In this document: piece after piece, positions 8,533 through 17,644 of the stretch
Layout of the letters: each line of letters begins with the position of its first letter
How positions within the stretch are numbered: position 1 is the stretch's first letter
The notes under the pieces: generated by a model
Database searches by the model: none
Seen by the model: the letters and a program-made list of their open reading frames with translations, nothing else
Told to the model about the DNA's origin: nothing
Program-made: the position numbers and the translations under genes
Origin: Pararhizobium sp. YC-54
Lineage (GTDB): Bacteria > Pseudomonadota > Alphaproteobacteria > Rhizobiales > Rhizobiaceae
Reading direction: 5' to 3'
DNA length: 64,000 bases
Assembly: GCF_025847205.1 (NCBI RefSeq)
Contig: NZ_JAOYTH010000009.1
Coordinates: 186,001-250,000, forward strand

Positions 8533-9345
8533 TCACCCCTCGTTGTGGTTCTCGTGGAACCCGGCGCTGCCCTTGCGCCAATATCCTGCCGCCTTGATCC
8601 AGCTGCGGTTGTGGCCGCGCTCCTCGGCGAGGTGCTTGCGCAGCAGTTTCACCGCGTCGTTTTCGCCGGCGATCCAGATATAGCCGTCGCCTTGCGGCAG
8701 CTGCAGCGATCTGACGGCATCAAGCAAAGGTGCGGGATCGCTGGCGTTGGCGAGCGGGCGGTGGAGCCAGCGGGTTTCGAGGCGGGTTCCGGTTTCGAAG
8801 ACCTGCTCTTCCTCAGCTCCCGCCACGGCGGCGATGACGACCGTGGGCACATTCGTGCGCAGCTCCTCGAGCCTGCGGCCGATGGCCGGAAGTGCTGTTT
8901 CGTCGCCGATCAGCAGATACCAGTCGAAATCATCGGTGACGACGAAGGAGCCACGCGGGCCGCCGACGCCGAGCTTGCTGCCAGGTTTGGCAGCCGACGC
9001 CCATTGCGTGGCCGGACCGGCCTCGTGGATGGCAAAATCGACCACCAGTTCGCCTTTTGCCGCATCATGGCGGCGCGGGGTGAAATCGCGCATCGGCGAA
9101 ACGAGAGTACCTTCCGGCAGAGCGGGCGCATCGGGGCCGGCCGGCCAGACGGGCGTATCCTGTCCTGCCAAAGGCAGGCACAGCTTGACGTGATCGTCGT
9201 ATCCGGCGCTGACGAAGCCGGTCAGATCGTCGCCGGTCAGGGTGATGCGGACCATTTGCGGGGTCAGCCGCTCGGTTGCCTTCACGGTGAGCAGGCGGCG
9301 GCGCAGTTCGTGGCGGACGCGCGCGGTGGCGTGTCTTTCGGTCAT
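8533..9345 (-). CDS. Siderophore-interacting protein / NAD(P)H-dependent ferric reductase (YqjH-like)
   Basis: A 270-residue cytoplasmic flavoprotein of the SIP (ViuB/YqjH) family, which releases iron from ferric siderophores by reduction. Visible marks are the FAD-binding barrel (MVRITLTGDDLTGFVSAGYDDHVKL, then a segment with TPRRHD), the C-terminal NAD(P)H half with WYLLIGDETALPAIGRRLEE, and YIWIAGENDAVKLLRKHL close to the C-terminus. Its start lies 24 bp after the stop of the upstream PadR gene, so the two form an operon. The same gene pair in E. coli (yqjH/yqjI) is controlled by nickel through YqjI. Confidence 0.87.
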   Translation of the reverse strand: MTERHATARVRHELRRRLLTVKATERLTPQMVRITLTGDDLTGFVSAGYDDHVKLCLPLAGQDTPVWPAGPDAPALPEGTLVSPMRDFTPRRHDAAKGELVVDFAIHEAGPATQWASAAKPGSKLGVGGPRGSFVVTDDFDWYLLIGDETALPAIGRRLEELRTNVPTVVIAAVAGAEEEQVFETGTRLETRWLHRPLANASDPAPLLDAVRSLQLPQGDGYIWIAGENDAVKLLRKHLAEERGHNRSWIKAAGYWRKGSAGFHENHNEG

Positions 9346-9369
9346 GGAAAGTCCTTCAACTTGGCGGGA

Positions 9370-10002
9370 TTAGCCCCGATTGATCTCTTCGACGGCCCGG
9401 CGGAGGATGTCCGCGAGCCGTGCCGCCTCTTGCGGCGAACAGCCGCGTTTGTGGAACAGCGAGGCCTTGATCGCCTGGCGGGCAATCTCCAGCGCATGGT
9501 AGCCGTGCGCCTCCGGATCTTCGCCCGCACCCGGTCCCCGCCCCTCGATGACATCGCGCACCGCATCCATCTTCGAGCCGATGCGGCCGAGCCCCTCGAT
9601 GATCCGGTCGGCCCCTGCCCGGTCGGCCTCAAGGGCGGCGCGGCCGGCTTCGGTGATGCTGAAGAGCTTCTTGTTGCCGTCGGCCTGTGCCACCGCATGA
9701 CCGATTTCATCGAGATAGGTCAAAGCCGGATAGATCATGCCGGGGCTCGGCACGTAGAAGCCGCCGGACAGTTCCTCGATGGTGCGGATCAGTTCGTAAC
9801 CATGGGCCGGCTGGCGGGCAAGCAGCGCCAGGATCAGCAATTGCAGGTCAGCCGACGACAGCTTGCGGCCGGCGCGAAAACCGCCCGGCGAGGCAAAGCC
9901 ACCCTCGAAACGGCCCGGCCCGTGGCGGCCATGGCCGCCATGCGCATGCCGCTCGCGGCAGGTATCTTCGTGATTGCGGTGTCCGCGGTGACGTCCAAAC
10001 AT
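9370..10002 (-). CDS. PadR-family regulator with His-rich N-terminus (YqjI-like)
   Basis: A 210-residue repressor-type protein; the ATG at 10000-10002 has AAGGAAAA upstream. Residues 1-30 are rich in histidine (FGRHRGHRNHEDTC, HAHGGHGRHG). The winged-helix domain follows (LILALLARQPAHGYELIRTI, SPGMIYPALTYLDEIG), then a coiled-coil C-terminal part. The His-rich head plus PadR domain plus adjacent siderophore-reductase gene is the arrangement of E. coli YqjI, a nickel-binding repressor. I infer metal-responsive control of the operon and autoregulation through the palindrome at 10015-10044. Confidence 0.85.
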   Translation of the reverse strand: MFGRHRGHRNHEDTCRERHAHGGHGRHGPGRFEGGFASPGGFRAGRKLSSADLQLLILALLARQPAHGYELIRTIEELSGGFYVPSPGMIYPALTYLDEIGHAVAQADGNKKLFSITEAGRAALEADRAGADRIIEGLGRIGSKMDAVRDVIEGRGPGAGEDPEAHGYHALEIARQAIKASLFHKRGCSPQEAARLADILRRAVEEINRG

Positions 10003-10014
10003 GGGATTTTCCTT

Positions 10015-10044
10015 CGTAAGATATAACACTAGATATATCTTACG
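10015..10044. promoter_or_regulatory. Candidate PadR/YqjI-like operator
   Basis: Perfect 11-bp inverted repeat CGTAAGATATA, 8-bp spacer, TATATCTTACG, starting 13 bp upstream of the padR start codon. PadR dimers typically bind AT-rich inverted repeats of this size. A third related half (GATATAT) follows at 10044-10050. It probably overlaps the promoter of the padR/SIP operon. Confidence 0.65.
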
Positions 10045-10208
10045 ATATATTTGATGAATAGCAAGCGGGCTCACCTGCGTTTTGGGCTGGCGCTTTGGCG
10101 GCGATCGGCGTTGAGTGGGAAAAAGCGCTGCGCGGCCAATGGTTTCGGTGCCCAGAAAAATTTCGCCAGCCATGTCGAATTGGCGCCGGCCCGTTCGTCA
10201 TAGGAGGA

Positions 10209-10240
10209 AACGTTCACACAAGAGAACGTTCACACAAGAG
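10209..10240. repeat. Tandem 16-bp duplication before the VOC-like gene
   Basis: Two perfect adjacent copies of AACGTTCACACAAGAG, immediately before the GAGGAG ribosome binding site of the gene at 10253. It lies in the 5' untranslated region and may be recent slippage or a paired regulator site. Confidence 0.75.
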
Positions 10241-10252
10241 GAGGAGAAGAGC

Positions 10253-10705
10253 ATGCAGAAGATCACGCCGTTTCTCTGGTTCGACGACCGGCTCGACGAG
10301 GCGCTGGAGTTCTACACATCGATTTTCAAAAACGCCAAGGTGACCTATCACAAGCGCGGCCCGGACGGGAAAACCTTTACCGCTGCCTTCGAGCTGGAAG
10401 GCCAGGAATTCATGGGCATGAACGGCGGCCCGCACTATCATTTCACGCCAGCCATCTCCTTCTTCGTCAAATGCGCCGATCAGGCGCAGGTCGATCACTA
10501 CTGGGATAGCCTGCTGGAGGGTGGCCATGCGCAGCAATGCGGCTGGCTGACCGACCGTTTCGGCGTCTCCTGGCAGATCATCCCCGATGCACTGATGCGG
10601 CTCCTGAACGATCCGGACGGGGGCAAGGCCGGACGGGCCATGGACGCGATGATGAAGATGATCAAGATCGACGTCGCCGGGCTCGAGAAAGCTGCAGCCG
10701 GGTGA
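10253..10705 (+). CDS. VOC/PhnB-like protein
   Basis: A 150-residue protein of the PhnB/3-demethylubiquinone-methyltransferase-like (VOC superfamily) group: MQKITPFLWFDDRLDEALEF, YTSIFKNAKV, FMGMNGGPHYHFTPAISFFV and the closing WLTDRFGVSWQIIPDAL are the family pattern. The ATG at 10253 follows GAGGAGAAGAG. Proteins of this group often sit beside ArsR regulators and SRPBCC proteins, exactly as here. The reaction is unknown. The next gene is convergent with a 7-bp gap. Confidence 0.82.
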   Translation: MQKITPFLWFDDRLDEALEFYTSIFKNAKVTYHKRGPDGKTFTAAFELEGQEFMGMNGGPHYHFTPAISFFVKCADQAQVDHYWDSLLEGGHAQQCGWLTDRFGVSWQIIPDALMRLLNDPDGGKAGRAMDAMMKMIKIDVAGLEKAAAG

Positions 10706-10712
10706 AGACGCC

Positions 10713-11036
10713 CTACCCTTCGAGATCGTCCTTCAGCCGCCCGATGAGATTGACGGCCTGGGCGGCATAAGGGCCGATCCAGCGATCGTGAATATCCTTG
10801 ATCGGCAGCGGGTTGAGATAGTTCCAGCGCTCGCGGCCCTCGCGCCTGACGATCACCAGATCGGCCGCCTCCAGCACCCTCAGGTGCTGCATCACCGTGC
10901 AGCGGTCAAGCGCCGGAAACCGCGCGCACAAATCCCCCGTCGTCTGGGGCTGATCCTTCAGCATATCGAGCATGGCGCGCCGGCTTGACGCGGCCAAGGC
11001 CTTGAAGATTCTGTCGTTTTTATCATCAGTTGACAT
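10713..11036 (-). CDS. ArsR-family transcriptional regulator
   Basis: A 107-residue winged-helix protein: RIFKALAASSRRAMLDMLKD, TTGDLCARFPALDRCTVMQH, LRVLEAADLVIVRREGRERW. The metal-binding cysteine pair of classical ArsR sensors is absent; this is the subgroup paired with SRPBCC (AHSA1-type) proteins. It is divergent from such a gene, and a palindrome lies at its own start codon, so I infer autoregulation and control of the neighbour. Confidence 0.85.
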   Translation of the reverse strand: MSTDDKNDRIFKALAASSRRAMLDMLKDQPQTTGDLCARFPALDRCTVMQHLRVLEAADLVIVRREGRERWNYLNPLPIKDIHDRWIGPYAAQAVNLIGRLKDDLEG

Positions 11037-11037
11037 G

Positions 11038-11056
11038 TTATGTTTTTATAACATAA
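11038..11056. promoter_or_regulatory. Candidate ArsR operator between divergent genes
   Basis: Perfect inverted repeat TTATGTT-TTTAT-AACATAA. It begins 2 bp upstream of the arsR start codon and ends 40 bp before the SRPBCC start, so one bound dimer could shut off both directions. Confidence 0.6.
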
Positions 11057-11095
11057 TGGAACCCAGAACAAGCAGAAAAACAAGGAGGAAAGAGC

Positions 11096-11554
11096 ATGGA
11101 ACTGAAATTCAGGGTCGCCGGCAGGATCGCCAAGCCGGTCTCGGAGGTATTCGAGGCAGTGGTCGATCCGGCGCAATTGTCACGCTACTTCACCACCGGC
11201 GGCGCCAAGGGCCGGCTTGAAACCGGCGCCACCGTCACCTGGGACTTTCATGATTTTCCCGGCGCCTTCCCAGTGAAGGTGATCGATGTCGTCAAGGACA
11301 GGAAGATCGTTTTCCAGTGGGCGGCAAACGAAGGCAGCCCGGCGCCGGTCGATTACGACACGACCGTGACCATGACCTTCGAACCGCTCGACGACGGGCG
11401 CACGCTGGTGGCGATCACCGAGGAAGGCTGGCCGGAAACGCCCGGCGGCCTCAAAGGCTCCTACGGCAATTGCGAAGGCTGGACCGGCGCGCTCTGCGCC
11501 ATGAAGGTCTGGCTGGAGCACGGCCTCAACCTGCGTGAGGGCTTTTACAAATAG
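11096..11554 (+). CDS. SRPBCC/AHSA1-type START-like protein
   Basis: A 152-residue helix-grip protein (MELKFRVAGRIAKPVSEVFE, VVDPAQLSRYFTTGGAKGRL, ETGATVTWDFHDFPGAFPVK, closing with YGNCEGWTGALCAMKVWLEH). AGGAGG lies seven bases before the ATG. Members of this branch bind hydrophobic ligands or act as Hsp90-activator-like domains; none of these roles can be assigned. It is transcribed away from the ArsR regulator that probably represses it. Confidence 0.83.
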   Translation: MELKFRVAGRIAKPVSEVFEAVVDPAQLSRYFTTGGAKGRLETGATVTWDFHDFPGAFPVKVIDVVKDRKIVFQWAANEGSPAPVDYDTTVTMTFEPLDDGRTLVAITEEGWPETPGGLKGSYGNCEGWTGALCAMKVWLEHGLNLREGFYK

Positions 11555-11575
11555 CGGACAGGACGGCGCGGCGCC

Positions 11576-12811
11576 TCAGTTGGCGGGAAACCGCCGCGCC
11601 TGCCACTGGCTTTTCGGCACCGGACTGCCGACAGCAAAACTGAAAGCGGTAATCGCATCGGTTTTCGCATTGACGCTGCATTTGAAATCGACGTCGATCC
11701 AGCCCTGCGCGGTACGATAGGCAGCCCCGTTTGCCGTCAGCACCTGACCGGCGATCGGTGAACGATCGCGGGGATCGAAAAACAGTCCTTGAGGCAAAGC
11801 ATCCGGGCGGGCGCGGCGGATCTGCTCCAAAGTCTCGATCATGCACATCTGCACGATCCGCCGGTCCTTCGGCAGCTTGCCGAGCGCCTGACGGACGCGC
11901 GGGTCTGACAGCGTGTCGGCGGAATAGAGTTCGCTGGCCTGCTTCAATTCTGCGGGCGGGCGCTTTGGCCTGGTATCGGCGGACGCATTGTCCGCGGATA
12001 CAACCTTTTGCGGATCGGACACAGCGACATCCACCGGCCGCTCCTGCGGCCTGGCTTGCGGGACCGGCACCGTCTCGACCAGCGCCTCGCCTTCGTTGAG
12101 AACCGGGTTGGCATTGGTGGCCTCGGGAAGGTTGAGGGCGGGCAACTTCGCAGCAGCAGGCATCTCGGCCGGCGTGTCCAGTGGCTTACGCTGTTGCGGT
12201 TCGACCTCTTTTGGCGTCTGCAGGCCGGCCTGAACAGCGCGCTCAGCACGCGGTTCAGGCTTGGCCTTCTTCTCAGGCTCCGAAGGACGGTCTCCACCTG
12301 CTGCCTTGCCGCCCTCCTTGGCGGCGGCCTCGAAAGCTTGCGGCTGAAGCGGCTGTGCAGTGGTTTTCTCGGTTTCGGTTTGCTGGGTTTCTGTCTGCTG
12401 AGCTTGCGCTTTCGCGGCTGCGGCCTGCTCCGCCGCCGGCTTGTCCGCAGGTTTCTGCGCAGCCTTTTCGGCAGGTTTCTCCTCCGCCTTTTCAACCGGC
12501 GTGTCTACCGGCTTTTCAACCGGCTTAGCGTCTTCCTGCGGTTTTTGCTCCGGTTTTGGTTCCGGTTTCTTCTCAGGCTCCGGTTTCTTCTCAGGCTCCG
12601 GCTTCTTTTCTGGCTCCGGCTTCTTCTCCGGTTCAGGCTTCTTCTCCAGTTCGGGCACCATCTCGACCTTGACCACCTCCTCCTCTTCAGGCGGTGGCGG
12701 CGTCGCCGGCAGCTGGAAAAGCAGAAATGCTGCGGCAACGGCATGCAGAGCCACGGAGGCGAACAATCCCGCCTTGAATGTACCCCGCCGTTTTTCCGAA
12801 TTCTGCTGCAT
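11576..12811 (-). CDS. TonB-like DUF930 protein with KKPEPE repeats
   Basis: A 411-residue envelope protein. A TonB-type N-terminus comes first: short basic start, one transmembrane helix at about residues 14-33, then PPPPEEEEVVKVEMVPE. Five tandem KKPEPE units follow at about 56-86 (18-bp repeats in DNA near 12555-12650), then a long Pro/Glu/Ala/Gln-rich spacer to about 300. The C-terminal domain (RVRQALGKLPKDRRIVQMCM to PVPKSQWQARRF) is the DUF930 domain found mainly in Rhizobiales. The architecture suggests an inner-membrane anchor spanning the periplasm. No ExoB/ExbD-like partners are nearby, so energy coupling is unproven. Confidence 0.8.
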   Translation of the reverse strand: MQQNSEKRRGTFKAGLFASVALHAVAAAFLLFQLPATPPPPEEEEVVKVEMVPELEKKPEPEKKPEPEKKPEPEKKPEPEKKPEPKPEQKPQEDAKPVEKPVDTPVEKAEEKPAEKAAQKPADKPAAEQAAAAKAQAQQTETQQTETEKTTAQPLQPQAFEAAAKEGGKAAGGDRPSEPEKKAKPEPRAERAVQAGLQTPKEVEPQQRKPLDTPAEMPAAAKLPALNLPEATNANPVLNEGEALVETVPVPQARPQERPVDVAVSDPQKVVSADNASADTRPKRPPAELKQASELYSADTLSDPRVRQALGKLPKDRRIVQMCMIETLEQIRRARPDALPQGLFFDPRDRSPIAGQVLTANGAAYRTAQGWIDVDFKCSVNAKTDAITAFSFAVGSPVPKSQWQARRFPAN

Positions 12812-12907
12812 GAGATGGTGGATAGAGCCGGATACTGACCGGATCGTGACCGGCGGAAAAATGGGGTGATGGAAACCGCCAGCCTCAACGGTTGGCGGTC
12901 CTTCCTA

Positions 12908-12978
12908 CTGCATAATACCTTAAACCGGAATCGATTTAAGGTAAAATTGTGCAGCAAATATAAAGTGCTACAGCGTTG
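12908..12978. repeat. Dispersed palindromic repeat, family A, copy 1
   Basis: Core CTGCATAAT, then CCTTAAA...TTTAAGG with a central ATCGATT-like palindrome, then TTGTGCAGCAA and GTGCTACAGCG. The same elements recur at 35883, 47562 and 50179. Together with family B next to it this fills the 343-bp gap 12812-13154, which holds no gene. Confidence 0.8.
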
Positions 12979-13008
12979 CAGACCTCAGTACACGACAATC
13001 GCCCCTCA

Positions 13009-13110
13009 TCCGCCCTGTCGGGCACCTTTTCACCGTAAACGGGGAGAAGGAACAAGCGGCAACCTCACCCTAGCCCTCTCCCCGCATGCGGGGAGAGGGC
13101 TAGGGTGAGG
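13009..13110. repeat. Family B-type palindromic element with a perfect 48-bp palindrome
   Basis: The segment 13063-13110 is a perfect palindrome with 24-bp arms centred on GCATGC (arm opening CCTCACCCTAGCCCTCTCCC). The flanking 13009-13062 has the same CT-rich style as the longer inverted repeats at 18729, 21162 and 60393. It would form a very stable hairpin in RNA of either strand and may act as a bidirectional transcription stop between two minus-strand genes. Confidence 0.8.
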
Positions 13111-13154
13111 GGCAAACCTGCGGGAAAATACGTCGTGTACTGTGGCTGCAGTGC

Positions 13155-13526
13155 TCAGGCGTCCGTGATCCCGAAGCGATCCGGATAGAAAGCCAGATGA
13201 TCCTTGATGACGGTGACGGCATCATAGGGTGCCTCGTAGGACCAGATGGCATTCTCAAGCCCGGCGCCGCCGGAAGGCACGCTGAAATAGGACGCGTCGC
13301 CCTTGTAGGGACAATAGGTGGCGTGGTCCGTCCGCTCAAGCAGCGCCATCTCGACATCCACACGGGGAATGTATTGTACCGCCGGATAGGACGCCTCGCG
13401 CAATGTCAGCGCATTGCGGGTATCGGCGACAGTCCTGCCGCCCAGCCGCACGACGATGCGGCCGGGATTGGGTGTGACGGTGATCGGATGATCCGGACCG
13501 GGGATTTTGATCGGCTTGTCGGGCAT
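13155..13526 (-). CDS. DUF427 family protein
   Basis: A 123-residue protein covering the whole DUF427 domain: RIVVRLGGRTVADTRNALTL, then YIPRVDVEMALLERTDHATY, CPYKGDASYFSVP and IKDHLAFYPDRFGI. The conserved CPYKG motif is present. These small beta-rich cytoplasmic proteins have no established reaction. It is followed on the same strand, 48 bp upstream, by a GYD-domain gene. Confidence 0.85.
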   Translation of the reverse strand: MPDKPIKIPGPDHPITVTPNPGRIVVRLGGRTVADTRNALTLREASYPAVQYIPRVDVEMALLERTDHATYCPYKGDASYFSVPSGGAGLENAIWSYEAPYDAVTVIKDHLAFYPDRFGITDA

Positions 13527-13574
13527 GCGGTACTCCTCACCCGGGCTTCGTCATCAAGGCCGCCGCAGTATCGG

Positions 13575-13868
13575 CTATCCGAGCGAACTGATAAGCTCCC
13601 GATAGGCCGCCTCCGGGAATGCCTTCAATGTGTGGGTGCGCACATTGCCGCCCATTCCAAGAGAAAGACCAAACCGCGCCATCACCGCATCATCTGGCGC
13701 CTCGCACACCGCCACCATGTCATGTTGGCCCATGGTCAGATAGAAGTCCCTGAAGGAGCCGCCCATGTCGCTCAAAAGCTTCTTGGCCGCATCGAGACGT
13801 TTGGGTGACTCGCGCACATTCTTGACGCCCTGCTCCGTCCAGTTGATCAGCACGATATACATGGTCAT
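13575..13868 (-). CDS. GYD-domain protein
   Basis: A 97-residue protein (MTMYIVLINWTEQGVKNVRE, MGGSFRDFYLTMGQHDMVAV, SLGMGGNVRTHTLKAF) of the GYD family, a ferredoxin-like small protein group of unknown function; the usual GYD tripeptide is GQH here. The start at 13868 is chosen because GGGAG lies eight bases upstream; the frame can be extended seven residues further. Confidence 0.82.
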   Translation of the reverse strand: MTMYIVLINWTEQGVKNVRESPKRLDAAKKLLSDMGGSFRDFYLTMGQHDMVAVCEAPDDAVMARFGLSLGMGGNVRTHTLKAFPEAAYRELISSLG

Positions 13869-14078
13869 AGCACATCTCCCTTGCGGCACGACCTTGAAGG
13901 TGGCACCGCGATTGATGCCTCCGCCTCATCGGCCCCACCATCCGGCAAGGCGGACGGCCGATTTCAGTCAACAGAACGCATGCGATTGAAGCCCAGAGGT
14001 TTTAGCGAAGCCTAAAGTATAAACCTGTCGGCTTGGGTGAACAAGCAAGAGAGGCCGCAGGCGTTTTCCTCTGATGCA

Positions 14079-14720
14079 TCAGGCAGGTTGATATTCCCCA
14101 GGTCTGCCAAGGCGTACCCAAGCTGTCATTTCGTCGACTCTCTCCTGTGTCGGCAAATTTACGGCCTCACGCTCGGAATGCCCTTCATGGATTTTCTTCT
14201 CGATCATCCACCCTTGGAACGTGGCATAGTCAGAGACAAGCTTGGATGGTCCGGGCGCATTGACACCGGCCTCAACGCGAAAGAAATCCCTGACTTTTTT
14301 GATAACGGTTTCGTAGTTGTCCCGATGATGATCGACATCCTGACCAGCAATATCGGAAAGGGTCCGTTTCAAGTCGTACGGCTCTCGCTCAAAGATCAAA
14401 AATTTCTTTTGATGCGCACCTTCAGCACCGCTTCGGCGATACCCGAGATCGACGCCAAGCTCAAACGGCATGTTCATTCGAAGAAACTCACCCACCTGAT
14501 TTGCGCGACACCGTGACAAATCATGAATCGAGTATCGTGACCGCTTTATAAAATCGACAATCTTGTCGAGCCTGTTTTCACCCGCTTCCAGCCGTTCACT
14601 CGCCAGACGTGGATTGAAGCCGAAATAAACGACACAGAACACCGCAGCTTGCAGAAGCGCTTCATACTCGGCGTCGAAGGGGCAGTTGATAAAAACGTTC
14701 CGATGAAAATCCGGATCCAC
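14079..14720 (-). CDS. Unrecognised conserved protein (FINCPFD ... NMPFELG)
   Basis: A 213-residue protein with no transmembrane segment. It opens with FINCPFDAEYEALLQAAVF (residues 10-28), then GFNPRLASE, SRYSIHDLSR (61-70) and NMPFELGVDLG (83-93). I have seen this motif set in scattered bacterial hypothetical proteins, but know no tested function. The pattern of an N-terminal beta strand with Asn/Asp, a helix, a second strand with His-Asp and a third with Glu could fit a Rossmann-like nucleotide- or NAD-processing fold (TIR- or deoxyribosyltransferase-like); this is only a guess. It lies seven bases after a DUF2188 gene, and both are visibly less GC-rich than their neighbours. Confidence 0.7.
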   Translation of the reverse strand: MDPDFHRNVFINCPFDAEYEALLQAAVFCVVYFGFNPRLASERLEAGENRLDKIVDFIKRSRYSIHDLSRCRANQVGEFLRMNMPFELGVDLGYRRSGAEGAHQKKFLIFEREPYDLKRTLSDIAGQDVDHHRDNYETVIKKVRDFFRVEAGVNAPGPSKLVSDYATFQGWMIEKKIHEGHSEREAVNLPTQERVDEMTAWVRLGRPGEYQPA

Positions 14721-14726
14721 GAAAAT

Positions 14727-14945
14727 CTACTTCTTGGCAGGGTCGTTTGCATAAGACCGCCTGTCGCGGATGCGACCGTCCGTTCCGTGAATATAGAGCG
14801 CGACGCCTTCATTCCGGGCAATTTTTCTAGCCGCTTCGACCGCCTCGTCTTGCGTCGAAAATGTCCGTGAGGCGCGAGAAGAACCCGCCTCACGAATACT
14901 CCACTTTCCACCGCTTGGGACAACGTGCTGACCTTTGGCAGCCAT
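14727..14945 (-). CDS. DUF2188 protein
   Basis: A 72-residue protein with the complete DUF2188 pattern: HVVPSGGKWSIREAGSSRAS, TFSTQDEAVEAARKIARNEG, LYIHGTDGRIRDRRSYANDP. The last part is the family hallmark. DUF2188 proteins are small, often in mobile or defence-rich regions, and lack a known role. It is the first gene of a two-gene unit with the conserved protein at 14079-14720 (gap 6 bp). Confidence 0.85.
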   Translation of the reverse strand: MAAKGQHVVPSGGKWSIREAGSSRASRTFSTQDEAVEAARKIARNEGVALYIHGTDGRIRDRRSYANDPAKK

Positions 14946-15045
14946 TTGAAATCTCCGATGACGCTATAAACGATGGTAGCATTTAATTTGCCCATTCCAA
15001 GCGAAGAATGGGTCGGGCGGCGGCTGAAAGCAACGGGCATTCCAT

Positions 15046-15085
15046 CAAAAAACCCGGCCAGTTGGAACTGACCGGGTTCGATTTT
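15046..15085 (-). terminator. rpoD terminator
   Basis: Imperfect 13-pair inverted repeat AACCCGGCCAGTT / AACTGACCGGGTT with one mismatch, followed on the minus strand by a T-run (complement of CAAAAAA). It lies about 28 nt beyond the rpoD stop codon. Confidence 0.85.
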
Positions 15086-15106
15086 TCATTCGGCAGATGC
15101 CGTCGC

Positions 15107-17158
<2,052 letters not shown>

Positions 17159-17644
17159 TTATATCGTCGCTTTCCTTGGACAGCACTCAACGCGTGCGCG
17201 GTGCAAAACTTTTTCGAGGCTCGGGTGCGTCAATCGCTCCCACCGCGAATCATTACCCCTGACGTAACGGGATGATCTTTAATTCCTGATTAACCACGAC
17301 AGTCACCGCGGTTAAACCGGCCGACTGCGACAGCAGCGCCGTTTTGACATCACTTGCATGATGGTTCTGTCCGCCGTACCCATTTCACCCACTGTATTAG
17401 AAATGGTGATTCCCACAATTTTCGGTCCCGTCAAGCACTTCCGGCGAAAAACCGTTCAAATCAGCAAAAAAGACCGAATCAAGCCCGACGCTTCAAAGAT
17501 TCAGTTCCATGGCGGAAATGTAGGAAGTGTTGATGGAAAGACAAGGGCCAGCGGAATCGCTGCTTGCGGATGCGGCAGTATCAACCCTTCGGCCCTTTCC
17601 CCGGTTTCTCCCCCGTCAAAAACGTCAGCAAACGATTTCAAGGC
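17159..17644. other. Gene-free interval between tdh and rpoD
   Basis: A 486-bp stretch upstream of rpoD. It must carry the rpoD promoter(s). I see AT-rich blocks near 17265-17300 and 17400-17480 but no clear -35/-10 pair that I would defend, and no gene or RNA structure. Confidence 0.4.

Noticed and set aside
12555..12650. CRISPR-like short tandem repeats
   Set aside because: The 18-bp units are contiguous codons for KKPEPE without spacers, so they are a coding repeat. No CRISPR array is present in the window.
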